A DNA stretch of 64,000 nt from Methylocapsa sp. D3K7 (GTDB lineage Bacteria > Pseudomonadota > Alphaproteobacteria > Rhizobiales > Beijerinckiaceae), in the NCBI RefSeq assembly GCF_029855125.1, contig NZ_CP123229.1:310001-374000 (forward strand). The letters are read 5' to 3'. Position 1 is the first letter of the stretch. Each line of letters opens with the position of its first letter. A program made the position numbers and the translations under genes. Shown one piece after another: positions 48,339-56,848 of the stretch. The notes under the pieces are model-generated. The model saw only the letters and a program-made list of their open reading frames with translations. It searched no databases and was not told the DNA's origin.

Positions 48339-48689
48339 ATGGCAATCTATATCACCCAGGGCCGATACACGCCCGATGCGATCAAGGGCATGATGGCTAA
48401 CCCCGAGAACCGTGAGAAGGCCGTCGCGGATCTGATGGAAAAGGCAGGAGCCAAGCTGCTCGATCTCTATTTCACATTTGGCGAATACGATTTCCTCTCA
48501 ATCAGCGAAGCGCCAAGCGAAGAGGTCATGGCTTCCGCACTGATCGCGGGGGCCGCGTCTGGCGGAATTTCTCACCTCAGAACGATGGTCGCGATGACAA
48601 GCAAGGATGCCAAGAAGGCGTTTAAATCAGCCGGGGCGCTCAGCAAATCATTCAAACCGCCAGGGCTGGGCGATGACGAAATGGCTTGA
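48339..48689 (+). CDS. GYD domain protein
   Basis: 116 residues; AAGGAAG lies before the ATG. MAIYITQGRYTPDAIKGM, LLDLYFTFGEYDFLSISEAP and ALIAGAASGGI match the small GYD family, a ferredoxin-like fold of unknown function common in rhizobia. Complete. Confidence 0.85.
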   Translation: MAIYITQGRYTPDAIKGMMANPENREKAVADLMEKAGAKLLDLYFTFGEYDFLSISEAPSEEVMASALIAGAASGGISHLRTMVAMTSKDAKKAFKSAGALSKSFKPPGLGDDEMA

Positions 48690-48709
48690 AAAGTGAGAGG
48701 CAAGTGGAA

Positions 48710-48947
48710 ATGACCCCTGCGCAGTGCCGAGCCGCCCGAGGGCTACTTGATTGGACACAGTCAAGGCTTGCAGACGCGGCAAGGGGTTGCAGTTTCGACC
48801 GTGGCTAGCTTCGAACGATCCTGGAGAGTCGCGGCGCCTGAAACAATTCAAGCCATGCAGCACGCCCTAGAATCCGCAGGCGTCGAATTCATCCCCGAGA
48901 ATGGTAGCGGTGCGGGCGTGAGGATGAAAAAAGCAAAATTGAATTGA
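48710..48947 (+). pseudogene. Frameshifted XRE-family regulator
   Basis: Frame 1 reads MTPAQCRAARGLLDWTQSRL and stops; after one extra base near 48780 the homology continues as GVAVSTVASFERSWRVAAPE and ALESAGVEFIPENGSGAGVR. That is the usual phage XRE pattern, broken by a single indel. Confidence 0.75.
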
Positions 48948-49204
48948 GCCCTTTCACCGGGCTGGACATCGATGAACGTCTGGCCCAAACTCTTGGCAGA
49001 GAAGGCGGACAGGTGCAATTCACTGTTGGACTTAAACTGAACGGGAAGACTGACCACATCGCTGTGGATGCCGAAGACGCGCTCATTGCCGCTCTTAAGG
49101 TCAAGACCGAACACCCCGAAGCGGTGATCACCTACGTCCGCCAACAAAATCGGCGCGGCGATGCGCGTCACCCATCGCATGTGCTCGACGAAAACACTCA
49201 TTGA
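48944..49204 (+). CDS. Small hypothetical protein
   Basis: 86 residues from a TTG that overlaps the XRE stop. Contains LAQTLGREGGQVQFTVGLKL and DHIAVDAEDALIAALKVK. Probably an island-type soluble protein; no family recognised. Confidence 0.5.
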   Translation: MSPFTGLDIDERLAQTLGREGGQVQFTVGLKLNGKTDHIAVDAEDALIAALKVKTEHPEAVITYVRQQNRRGDARHPSHVLDENTH

Positions 49205-49392
49205 AGGACAATTCCCGCTTCGAGCGCGGCTTAGGTGTTTCCTCGCACCCATCCAGCAGCGCGCCTGGCTTCATCGGCCGGGAGGGCGGCAACCGTTGCG
49301 TGATGGTCAAAAGAAAGAGCCTCACGGCGCCGTGAGCATCTTAGTCTCTAGTCTCAAGTGGCGTGAGATTTCGAATAACTGAGGTGGAAAGG

Positions 49393-49521
49393 ATGGATGA
49401 ACGACTATTAACCGCTGCTTTAATATCCCCGTTCTTCATTTGCATGATTGGCTTTGCCGTCGCCATTGCCTTTGCGCCCGCGGTGCCAAACGAGATCGCA
49501 CCGCCCTCGTCGAAGAAATAA
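49393..49521 (+). CDS. 42-residue membrane micro-protein
   Basis: MDERLLTAALISPFFICMIG then FAVAIAFAPAVPNEIAPP; one membrane helix. GGTGGAAAGG lies directly upstream. First of three such genes in 550 bp before the PLD nuclease. Confidence 0.5.
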   Translation: MDERLLTAALISPFFICMIGFAVAIAFAPAVPNEIAPPSSKK

Positions 49522-49648
49522 GCCGCCAAATTGGAGATGGGTCATCGTCCGGAGATGGTGAGGCGGCAGGAAAGAATGAAGGCGAATCCGATATCCCTCA
49601 TAGTTGAGATATCTAGCAGCGGCCGAGCGTAAAGCTTAGGAAGTTGGG

Positions 49649-49738
49649 ATGATCAGTGCAGTGCTCGCTGTGTTGCTCGCCATTGGGGTCAGTGCCTGCG
49701 TTTTTCTCGTAACGTGGTGGCTTTTGGGGAAGTTGTAA
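49649..49738 (+). CDS. 29-residue membrane micro-protein
   Basis: MISAVLAVLLAIGVSACVFL ending WWLLGKL; one helix only. AGGAAG precedes the ATG. Confidence 0.4.
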   Translation: MISAVLAVLLAIGVSACVFLVTWWLLGKL

Positions 49739-49791
49739 CTCTTGCGGCTTCCTATGCTCGCGTATATCGAGAAAGGACAAAGGAAGTCGCC

Positions 49792-49935
49792 ATGTACGGA
49801 ATCCGCATCACGAAGATTGGAGTTGTACCGATGACAAGCCGCTTCGACCTCATCAAGATTTTCGCCATCGTCGCCGTCCTAGGGGGCGCGTTCTACTATC
49901 TCGCGCATTACGGCCTATCATTGCCGCAACGATAG
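49792..49935 (+). CDS. 47-residue membrane micro-protein
   Basis: MYGIRITKIGVVPMTSRFDL followed by the helix IKIFAIVAVLGGAFYYLAHYG. AAAGGAAG five bases before the ATG decides this start over the longer frame. Function unknown. Confidence 0.5.
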   Translation: MYGIRITKIGVVPMTSRFDLIKIFAIVAVLGGAFYYLAHYGLSLPQR

Positions 49936-49992
49936 CACGGCCATAGCGCTCGCCCCAGGGAAGAGCGGAAGCCGCCCGAAGAAGTGGCGTCG

Positions 49993-50550
49993 ATGAAACT
50001 CGAAGTGAAGATGATCTTGATACGGGTTCTCCTAACTGCACTCCTCTTGCCCTTCTTGCTCACGCGACCATGTCAGGCCGATCCCGCGCAGGTAATTCAC
50101 TACGCTCCGGCAGAGAACCTCGAACATATCGACGTGGCGCTTATCGATACCGCAACGCGCGAGATCGACATGGCCGCATACGTCCTGACTGACTGGCCGA
50201 TTATCCAAGCACTCACGCGGGCGGCCGATCGCGGCGTTAGGGTGCGCATCTACCTCGATGGCACGCAGCTCGCTGAGCGCGAGCCCTCAAAGCCCTTCCA
50301 TGACCTCGCCGAGACTCCAACCGTCGAGATGCGCACCAAGCGAGAGCACGGCGCGCCGATGCACCTAAAAAGTTACCAAATCGACGGGCGATTGCTACGC
50401 ACCGGCGCCGCGAACTTTTCCGCGTCCGGCCTCAAGCGCCAGGACAATGATTTGATCGTGATCGAGAGCTCTGGGGCAGCGGGGGCGTTCAAGCACAATT
50501 TTGAGAATCAATTTGCCAGCGGTGAGGTCTTGACGCTTGGCATGAAATAG
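49993..50550 (+). CDS. Secreted PLD-family (Nuc-like) endonuclease
   Basis: 185 residues from the ATG at 49993 (a GTG at 49984 is possible). Signal peptide MKLEVKMILIRVLLTALLLP to about CQA. Then AENLEHIDVALIDTATREID, DWPIIQALTRAADRGVRVRI and the single HKD-type motif PMHLKSYQIDGRLLRTGAANFS (His-x-Lys then Gly-x2-Asn), ending QDNDLIVIES. Nuc-type enzymes dimerise to make one active site and cut DNA without metal in the periplasm. Broken copies lie at 41220 and 53996/55298. Confidence 0.9.
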   Translation: MKLEVKMILIRVLLTALLLPFLLTRPCQADPAQVIHYAPAENLEHIDVALIDTATREIDMAAYVLTDWPIIQALTRAADRGVRVRIYLDGTQLAEREPSKPFHDLAETPTVEMRTKREHGAPMHLKSYQIDGRLLRTGAANFSASGLKRQDNDLIVIESSGAAGAFKHNFENQFASGEVLTLGMK

Positions 50551-50566
50551 TTGCGCCGAGGATGGA

Positions 50567-50810
50567 ATGATAAGGCTGAGCGTGGTTTTGATGCTTCTCA
50601 GCCGACTGCGGCTCTTGCCTGCTCGGGCTGTGGCTGCAGAGGCGGCCCTGGTTATCGAGGCCCTGACGGCAAATGCATCCGCTGGAGGAATATAGGTGCG
50701 GTGTGCGGCTCGCCGCCGCCGACGCACTGTGCGCCGGAAGGGCCGAACGCTGGCGCAGGCGTGCCTCTGATTATGGCGTCAAGGCTCTCAACTCGAAGAC
50801 GCCGCAATGA
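50567..50810 (+). pseudogene. Cys-rich secreted small protein, frameshifted twice
   Basis: Starts MIRLSVVLMLLS (signal-like) just after the nuclease gene. The homology then shifts frame to ACSGCGCRGGPGYRGPDGKC and VCGSPPPTHCAPEGPNA, and shifts again to ASDYGVKALNSK before the stop. I recall the CSGCGCRGGPGYR pattern from small alphaproteobacterial exported proteins of unknown role. Confidence 0.6.
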
Positions 50811-51172
50811 TGCTTGTCGACGATGGTGTTACGCTCAGCGCTCGCGCGGCGTCACCGAGATGCATCACCCTTATCAACGTGATTTTTTGGTGCCCTCGTC
50901 GAAGACGCACGTGAGAGTCCTTCGCGCGTCTTCCGTAAGCTTAACACTTCGTCAGCTGTTCCAGCACTTCGTGGCGGACTTTAATGTGTTTTTCCTTCCT
51001 GATCATAGCCTCTGTCCCTTAGCATGGCATGCCAGTTACTTAGGAAGCAGAAGACGCCATTGACGTGGATCAAGGTAATTTGATGATCGACCATGTGCGT
51101 TTGCGCGCCGCTGTCAAAAGATGTGTCAGCAATAGATAGCAACAGTTAAGCACTTAACAATTTTGACAATGC
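50811..51172. other. Region without an intact gene
   Basis: About 360 bp holding only incidental open frames. The last ~45 bp resemble the sequence in front of the hairpin at 30294. Confidence 0.35.
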
Positions 51173-51209
51173 CTGCGGGCGCCGTCACCTCCTCCCAAAG
51201 CGCCCGCAG
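51173..51209 (+). ncRNA. Hairpin with CCUCCUCCC loop, possible small RNA (island copy)
   Basis: The same 10-bp stem CTGCGGGCGC / GCGCCCGCAG as at 30294, with loop motif CCTCCTCCC. The preceding AGTTAAGCACTTAACAAT and TTTTGACAATGCC are also shared. CUCCUCCC loops are known from alphaproteobacterial stress small RNAs (the Rhodobacter CcsR type). Confidence 0.5.
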
Positions 51210-51327
51210 TGTCTCACTGTTTGGTCCCGCGCGATGTCTCTAATTCCATCCCTCCGACATCTAAAAAGAGACGGGTCCAATACCCACATTTTTAGTCAAC
51301 AGCGACACAATTCGAGAGGTTTTTTCC

Positions 51328-51417
51328 ATGATATTCGGTTTTATCCTCAGCGTAACAGTAGCAACCGCCCTGCTCGTCTACCTTGTCATTGCCACGAGTC
51401 CCACCGAGCGCCAGTAA
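51328..51417 (+). CDS. 29-residue membrane micro-protein
   Basis: MIFGFILSVTVATALLVYLV ending ATSPTERQ, KdpF-like in size and form. GAGAGG seven bases upstream. It lies 118 bp after the hairpin. Confidence 0.45.
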   Translation: MIFGFILSVTVATALLVYLVIATSPTERQ

Positions 51418-51596
51418 GGAATTTCCGTCGCATTCCTCCGGCCGACCACGTTGAGAACAGCTGCCTCCCGCCCTGCGAACCGCGCGTTTCATTCCCAAAC
51501 TGTTTTTTCCCCGGCTTAGATTGAGCGTATGCTGCTGGCCATTGCAGACGAGCCTTGATGCCGTTTTTGCCACGGGTGAGGAGTGTACATGGGCGA

Positions 51597-51707
51597 CGAA
51601 TGACCTTCTGCGCATGTGGGCGGTCTCTAAACGGGTCAATGTGTCGGGCCGGGGACGATGACCTGAGCTTGGTTGAACCCCTTGAGGTCGTGCTTAGTTG
51701 CCTGTAG
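51597..51707 (+). pseudogene. SRAP gene fragment
   Basis: NDLLRMWAVSKRVNVSGRG matches the C-terminus of the intact SRAP protein (NHLLRMWPVSTRVNKSGQG), then the frame breaks. The sequence just before it (AVFATGEE) looks like a PLD-nuclease C-terminus, so this is a patchwork of both. Confidence 0.65.
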
Positions 51708-52032
51708 AGGGAGCCAGTTGGTATTTTTCCATGGCCTCGTCGCGTAAGCAGTCCGAAAAGGCTCCATCCAAAGCCATTGTAGTTTGCTGTGGCGGCAGGC
51801 TCGCAAGCTGACATTGTGCGAACCGAAGGCAATACTGTTCTTGAAGCCGCCGTTGCGCGATTGTCGCCTCCACGGTCTTCGGCAGGTCCGACTTTGTCAG
51901 CAAGGCCAGGTTGGCTTGGTTGTAATCAATTAGCGCGGCGACCATGCACGCATTGCCTTGGTCTACCGCCCATGCGCTTGAGGCCAGGGGCGCCAAGACG
52001 ATGACCAATGTTGTTTTCATCTTACTGGACAT
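51694..52032 (-). CDS. Secreted hypothetical protein
   Basis: 112 residues from the ATG at 52032, with GGAGG five bases before it. Signal peptide MKTTLVIVLAPLASSAWA after a short leader, then QGNACMVAALIDYNQANLAL and four cysteines in the mature part. No family recognised. Confidence 0.65.
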   Translation of the reverse strand: MSSKMKTTLVIVLAPLASSAWAVDQGNACMVAALIDYNQANLALLTKSDLPKTVEATIAQRRLQEQYCLRFAQCQLASLPPQQTTMALDGAFSDCLRDEAMEKYQLAPSTGN

Positions 52033-52379
52033 CGGCGCCTCCAATCGAGCCAGAATTTCGTCTACGTCTCAAGAAACGCGTGTTCCTTAAGCGATTTCGC
52101 GGCTGGTGCATTTCCGTCTCATCGAATTACGTTCTGAGGCGTTGCGTTTGTCCGCTTAGGCATTAATGCGGGTTAGCATATCGAAAGTTTCATGAGCGCA
52201 CAATTGCGACCGCGATTTTCTGATCACACCGGTGCCGACAAGCCAATCGGTCGCCTTACGCTTGGCGCTAATTAATTGTGCAAAAGGACTCTGGGTGATT
52301 CATCGTGAACATGACGGTGGTGACGAAGGCGCTGTTTTGGTGCACGATTCATTCTGTTCTATGCAAGATCAAGGCTATT
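52033..52379. other. Intergenic region, nothing recognised
   Basis: About 350 bp between divergent genes; no gene, hairpin or RNA recognised. Confidence 0.35.
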
Positions 52380-52571
52380 ATGAACGCGCCGCCAAAATCC
52401 GACCACCTCTTTAAGACAGGGGTTTCAGGCAACCCGAACGGCAGGCCGAAGAGTGTCGAGCGGTTATTAGCACATGCGATGCCGGCAATTGTGAATAAAG
52501 CAATTGAGCGAGCGCTTGCCGGTGATGCCGAAACCATGCGCGTTCTTCTTGAACATTCGAAGCGCCGGTAA
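52380..52571 (+). CDS. DUF5681-type phage protein, shortened
   Basis: 63 residues, MNAPPKSDHLFKTGVSGNPN then GRPKSVERLLAHAMPA. The F-x-x-G-x-S-G-N-P-x-G-R-P motif defines DUF5681, usually ~130-150 residues and found beside terminase genes. Here it stops early, after LLEHSKRR, so it is probably truncated. Confidence 0.6.
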   Translation: MNAPPKSDHLFKTGVSGNPNGRPKSVERLLAHAMPAIVNKAIERALAGDAETMRVLLEHSKRR

Positions 52572-52685
52572 CTCGTCTGAGCCTGAGAAACCTACCCTTG
52601 AGCCGCGTAGCGAGGACAACCCCGGTGCCCAAGGAATGCATCCAAGTTGGACCTGCACTCACCGGGGTCGAAGGCGGCAGCTACC

Positions 52686-52970
52686 ATGAATGAGCGCATC
52701 GCGGCATCAGCCGGTAAGATAGTCGCTGGCGACCACTCTAGGCTGCATAGGCGGCTGGCGGGCCACGCAATTGTCCTCGACGCCATCTTCGCCGGACTGT
52801 CAGAACGCGCCATCGCCCGCATAAACGAGAATCTGCCCGAGGGACACGCAACTATGCAGATCGCGTTGACGGCTCAAGTGCAATATTGTGCCACGGTTGA
52901 AGCGCTTGCGGCAATCAAGACCTCCCGCTCGGACCGGGTCGGCGGTAATCGCCCCGGCAGGAAAGCCTGA
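52686..52970 (+). CDS. Small phage-type protein before terminase
   Basis: 94 residues (MNERIAASAGKIVAGDHSRL, LDAIFAGLSERAIARINENL). It stops five bases before the terminase small-subunit start. Family unknown to me; the position suggests a phage packaging module. Confidence 0.55.
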   Translation: MNERIAASAGKIVAGDHSRLHRRLAGHAIVLDAIFAGLSERAIARINENLPEGHATMQIALTAQVQYCATVEALAAIKTSRSDRVGGNRPGRKA

Positions 52971-52974
52971 ACCG

Positions 52975-53547
52975 ATGCCCGTCCTCAGCAACCCCAAATG
53001 GGAGCTCTACGCACAGGAACTCGCCAAGGGGTCAACGGCCGATGCTGCGTACAGAGCGGCGGGATATGTGCCAAATCCCGGAAATGGAACTCGGCTGAAG
53101 CTAAATGAAGCAATTGTGAAGCGAATTGAGGAAATCCTGAGCCAAGCCGCCGAAAAGGCCGGCGTCACGGTTGAGCGAATTGTCAATGAATTAGCGAAGA
53201 TCGGCTTTGCCGACATCCGTAAGGCCGTGAAATGGGGCGAAAGCGTCGCTCTCCCTGGTGAAGACGGCGCCGAGGTTTATGTCGCCCATCACGTCGGGTT
53301 GCTCTCGAGCACGGACATCGATGACGACACGGCGGCAGCGATCTCCGAGGTGCGCAAGACCAAGGATGGCATCGCCATCAAGTTTCACGACAAACGCGCG
53401 GCTCTTGCTGAACTTGGCAAACATCTCGGCCTCAAGACAAAGCTCGAATTGAGCGGCGGATTCACTCTCGAGCAGCTTGTCATGGCCAGTTTTGAGCCGC
53501 CGGGCGAACAGGCGCCAGTGTCATTGCCGCCAAAAACTGATCCATGA
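52975..53547 (+). CDS. Phage terminase small subunit
   Basis: 190 residues. MPVLSNPKWELYAQELAKGS, TADAAYRAAGYVPNPGNGTR and EEILSQAAEKAGVTVERIVN give the helix-turn-helix DNA-recognition part of TerS; DKRAALAELGKHLGL is the usual oligomerisation end. TerS selects phage DNA for packaging. No large subunit or capsid genes follow, so this is a prophage or satellite remnant. Confidence 0.88.
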   Translation: MPVLSNPKWELYAQELAKGSTADAAYRAAGYVPNPGNGTRLKLNEAIVKRIEEILSQAAEKAGVTVERIVNELAKIGFADIRKAVKWGESVALPGEDGAEVYVAHHVGLLSSTDIDDDTAAAISEVRKTKDGIAIKFHDKRAALAELGKHLGLKTKLELSGGFTLEQLVMASFEPPGEQAPVSLPPKTDP

Positions 53548-53768
53548 CTGCCTGTCCTGAGACGCTGTCTCCTAGCGCTAGGAGGATGAGGTGTCATCGC
53601 GAACGCCTGAGCCGCGGTGCTGTGTTCGTGCGCTTCGAAATGACGCCGGCTGCCGTCGATCGCCTTGTCGCCACCAGCTGGCTCGATGCTGCGAGTCGGC
53701 ACAATCGGGATGCCGTCGTCGAGGCTTTCCTTAAATTCGGTGCGACCGCACTGTGGTCGGAAGGGTGA
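53544..53768 (+). CDS. Small protein coupled to terS
   Basis: 74 residues; ATG overlaps the terS stop. C-terminal RLVATSWLDAASRHNRDAVV is regular and helical. No family recognised. Confidence 0.5.
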   Translation: MTACPETLSPSARRMRCHRERLSRGAVFVRFEMTPAAVDRLVATSWLDAASRHNRDAVVEAFLKFGATALWSEG

Positions 53769-53773
53769 GGGCG

Positions 53774-53999
53774 TGACACGTCACATTGGCTATCGAGTGT
53801 TCTACAGATGCGACGAAGCTATGCGATGTGGCCGTCGAACAATCCGTCGCATTGAAATCGATGATGTGATCGTTAAGAAAGCCAAGCCACAATCGAGAAA
53901 GTGCGCGCCGCTCTCGAAAAGGCCGGTGTCGAGTTCATCGCGGAGAATGGCGGAGGCCCCGGCGTGAGGTTCAAGAAGGCGAAGGGCAAGCGGAAATGA
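53774..53999 (+). pseudogene. Fragments including an XRE C-terminus
   Basis: From GTG at 53774 the frame reads RHIGYRVFYRCDEAMRCGRR and IEIDDVIVKKAK. In another frame from 53893 the DNA encodes ALEKAGVEFIAENGGGPGVR then KKAKGKRK, the tail of the XRE family seen at 46176 and 48710. The helix-turn-helix is gone. Confidence 0.6.
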
Positions 54000-54175
54000 A
54001 GGTAACCCGGCTCTTGTTAGCAGCGGGCGCCTTCGTCGCTTCGTTCATTTCTTTCTCCGCCGATGCAGCGCCGGTCCTTCATTACGCGCCGGGTGAGAAC
54101 CTCGAACATATCGATGTGGCGCTTATCGATACCGCAAAGCGCGAGATCGACATGGCCGCATATATCCTAACGTAA
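53996..54175 (+). pseudogene. PLD-family nuclease, N-terminal fragment
   Basis: 59 residues: signal peptide MKVTRLLLAAGAFVASFISF, then GENLEHIDVALIDTAKREID and MAAYILT-stop, almost identical to residues ~35-65 of the intact gene at 49993. The rest of the protein is missing; its C-terminus reappears at 55298. Confidence 0.8.
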
Positions 54176-54400
54176 GCTGCCGGGGGTGCATGGCGATAGT
54201 CGGTAATCCTCCGGGTAATGCGGCCCTGCCCTCCGCGCCTGGACGCGCGAAGCGGCGCGGCAAGTGCTTGTAGGACTCGCCGCCGTTGTTTGAGAAGCGG
54301 ATCTCCGCCCAGGTTCCGGCAGGGCCACCTCAATAAATATTGATCATGCGAAAGCCTATAGATGTTGCTTATCAGGCAAATAAATCAATATTGTCCGCGC

Positions 54401-55261
54401 ATGGAGCTCACTCAGATCAGGCACTTCATCGCAGTCGCGGAGACTGGCAGCTTCACAAAGGGCGCGCAACGCGCGACCGTTTCGCAGCCCGCTATCTCGG
54501 CTAGCATCGCGAAGCTTGAAGCGTATTTCGACGTCAAATTGCTCGACCGGCGCCGGTCCCCGGTGGTGCCAACCGCCGCCGGAGCACGGCTGCTCGAAGC
54601 GGGCAGGGAGATTTTGCAAAACTGCAATGCGGTGAAAGCCGAACTCAAGACAATTGCCACGCCGAAGCTTTTGAGATTTGGCGTGCTGCAGTCGCTCTCG
54701 AGCCGACAGGTTTCCAAGCTGCTGGGCTCTTTCCGAGACACGCACTCTCATGTAGCGATCGAGGTGTGCGATGCGCTCAGCGAGCAATTGGTTGAGATGC
54801 TCACTGAACAGCAGCTCGACGCGGTGCTCACGATCCTTGATGAAAGCGCCTCGAAATTTGCGAGCCGGGTTCTCTTCAAAGAACCCTATGTGTTGGCCGT
54901 TCCCATAGCTCACCGCTTCGCGCAGCGGGAAAGCGTGACGCCTGCTGACCTAGAAGGGGAGCCCTTCATCGTCAGAACAGGCCGCGATAAGTTCCTAGAT
55001 GCGAGCCATTCGCTTGTTACTCGCGGCATCAAGATTCGAGTTGTGTATAAAACCGCCCAAATCGACAGGACACTGGCTCTCATCGCGGCCGGTGTAGGCT
55101 TATCCTTTATTCCGGCCCACCTCGCGACGCCAGCCGTGAAACAGGTGCAGGTGGCTGATATGGACTTCTCAAGAATGTGCGGCCTATTGTGCTCACGCGA
55201 ACGAGAGAACGACCTCCAGGAATTCATTGAGTTCGCTGAAAGCTATTGCTGGATGGTTTAA
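54401..55261 (+). CDS. LysR-family transcriptional regulator
   Basis: 286 residues from MELTQIRHFIAVAETGSFTK; the upstream extension is not LysR-like. Helix-turn-helix ATVSQPAISASIAKLEAYFD is standard; the effector domain follows, with LAVPIAHRFAQRE and LALIAAGVGLSFIPAHLA. It sits between the two ends of a PLD-nuclease gene. pmoC begins 570 bp downstream, so control of pmoC is conceivable but not shown. Confidence 0.92.
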   Translation: MELTQIRHFIAVAETGSFTKGAQRATVSQPAISASIAKLEAYFDVKLLDRRRSPVVPTAAGARLLEAGREILQNCNAVKAELKTIATPKLLRFGVLQSLSSRQVSKLLGSFRDTHSHVAIEVCDALSEQLVEMLTEQQLDAVLTILDESASKFASRVLFKEPYVLAVPIAHRFAQRESVTPADLEGEPFIVRTGRDKFLDASHSLVTRGIKIRVVYKTAQIDRTLALIAAGVGLSFIPAHLATPAVKQVQVADMDFSRMCGLLCSRERENDLQEFIEFAESYCWMV

Positions 55262-55297
55262 GCGCCTCCGTTCCGGGGGCAAAACGCCGCGGGCATC

Positions 55298-55465
55298 GAG
55301 ATACGCGCCGGTGCCGCGAATTTATCCGCGTTTGGCCTTAAGCGCCAAGACAATGATTTGGTCTTAATCGAAAGTGCCCGCGTCGCGGCGGTGTTCAAGC
55401 GCGCCCTCGATGCGCGATTCGCAAGCGGGGAAGCTCTGGCGCAGATATCAGTACTAGCCAGATGA
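55298..55465 (+). pseudogene. PLD-family nuclease, C-terminal fragment
   Basis: EIRAGAANLSAFGLKRQDND then LVLIESARVAAVFKRA and FASGEALAQ to a stop. It is the end of the gene whose start is at 53996; 1.1 kb with the LysR gene lies in between and the central catalytic part is lost. Confidence 0.8.
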
Positions 55466-55829
55466 AAAGTTCAGGCCTCGCCCTTGCAGACGTGGTGTGA
55501 AATTGTCGACGCGGCGTGAACCTGACGTTCGAGGAGATTTGTTGTGCGCTCTCTTTCGTGACGGAGCGGCGCGTTGAACTCACAATTACGTGAGCCGGCA
55601 ATTTGTCCGAAGGCTCGATAAAGCCGATTCTTGCCCTCTTGCAGAGAGGAGCAACAGATCGCGTCCGCATGACAATAAATATTTTAGATAGGAGGGATTA
55701 CAACAAACGATTTCACCTGTCCTCCTGCCGCGCGTAGCGTCCCCGAACTCCGCAAACTTGGAGAGCATGAACCAAAGTGGCTTTGCTTAATCTTAGGTGA
55801 GCGGCAACTGTGAAAATGAGGTTAGGGAC
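55466..55829. other. Upstream region of pmoC
   Basis: About 360 bp with no supported gene. It should hold the pmoC promoter; an AT-rich stretch (AATAAATATTTTAGATAGG, 55674-55692) lies 140 bp before the start. I cannot name a specific promoter type. Confidence 0.4.
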
Positions 55830-56621
55830 ATGAGCTTAGTAACTGGAACTGCGCGCACCGGCGAGGCTGCGGCCGTCGCCGAGGCGCCGCTTCTCGATGG
55901 GAGACCTGTCATTATCGGCACGCTCGCGATCTGTGTTTTCTATGTCGGCGTGCGTATCTATGAACAAGTTTTTGGCTGGTACGCCGGGCTCGATTCCTTC
56001 GCGCCCGAGTTCACCACCTACTGGATGACCATCCTCTACATCGAGGAACCGGTCGAATTGATCTCCTTCCTCGCCCTCGTGGGCTGGATGTGGAAGACCC
56101 GCGACAGGGACATCGCAAGTGTCCAGCCGCGTGAGGAAATGCGCCGTATCTTCAATCTATTGTGCTGGATTCTCGTCTATGGTGTCGCGATTTACTGGGG
56201 CGCCAGCTACTTCACCGAGCAGGATGGCACCTGGCATATGACCGTCATCCGTGACACCGACTTCACCCCGAGCCATATCATCGAGTTCTATATGAGCTAT
56301 CCGATGTATATCGTCGTCGGCGTGGGCGGTTTCATGTATGCGCGGACCCGGCTCCCGACCTTCGCGCTCAAGGGCTGGTCGGTTGCTTACGTTCTGCTGT
56401 TCGTCGGCCCGTTCATGATCTTCCCGAACGTCGGGCTCAATGAATGGGGTCACACCTTCTGGTTCATGGAGGAACTGTTTGTTGCTCCGCTGCACTGGAT
56501 GTTTGTGTTCTTTGGCTGGTTCTCGCTCGCGGTGTTCGGCGTTGCCCTGCAGATCCTTGGCCGTGTTGGCGAACTCTGCAAAGGCTACGAAGACCTGCTC
56601 GGTGTCGAACCGGCGGAATAA
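55830..56621 (+). CDS. pmoC: Particulate methane monooxygenase subunit C (orphan copy)
   Basis: 263 residues from ATG at 55830; the longer frame from 55797 adds residues not seen in PmoC. PmoC is an integral membrane subunit of the copper enzyme that oxidises methane to methanol. All six known metal ligands are present: Asp132, His136 and His149 (EQDGTWHMTVIRD, TPSH; matching Methylococcus D156, H160, H173) and Asn204, His208, His222 (NEWGH, PLHW; matching N227, H231, H245). About six helices. No pmoA or pmoB is beside it. Paralogues AmoC (ammonia) and hydrocarbon-oxidising types cannot be wholly excluded, but the sequence is like type II methanotroph PmoC. Codon use is GC-rich and clean, unlike the decayed neighbours. 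Confidence 0.95.
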   Translation: MSLVTGTARTGEAAAVAEAPLLDGRPVIIGTLAICVFYVGVRIYEQVFGWYAGLDSFAPEFTTYWMTILYIEEPVELISFLALVGWMWKTRDRDIASVQPREEMRRIFNLLCWILVYGVAIYWGASYFTEQDGTWHMTVIRDTDFTPSHIIEFYMSYPMYIVVGVGGFMYARTRLPTFALKGWSVAYVLLFVGPFMIFPNVGLNEWGHTFWFMEELFVAPLHWMFVFFGWFSLAVFGVALQILGRVGELCKGYEDLLGVEPAE

Positions 56622-56629
56622 ACTAAGCG

Positions 56630-56671
56630 CTGGCGGAGCCAATCTCTCGGCCTCTCATTCGGCTCCGCCAG
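56630..56671 (+). terminator. Stem-loop after pmoC
   Basis: CTGGCGGAGCC (56630-56640) pairs perfectly with GGCTCCGCCAG (56661-56671); the loop is 20 bases. There is no T-tract, so it may be an mRNA-stabilising or processing hairpin, as described between genes of pmoCAB operons, rather than a terminator. Confidence 0.6.
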
Positions 56672-56848
56672 GGTTAAAGCTTTGGAGTCGTGCTTCTAAG
56701 GAGCACTGCACTTTGCTGTTGGAGTAAGCTCAACTGAAATCCGCTCCGCTAATCCGGCGCGGGCAATTTGGAATTTATGTCCGGGGAGCGCCCCCGTTGG
56801 AGCAGAAGAACCAACGGGGGAAATCATTTAAGGAAGGTCGTATACATC

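Noticed and set aside
52380..53768. A complete prophage
   Set aside because: Only a terminase small subunit and a few small genes are present; no large subunit, portal, capsid or tail genes.
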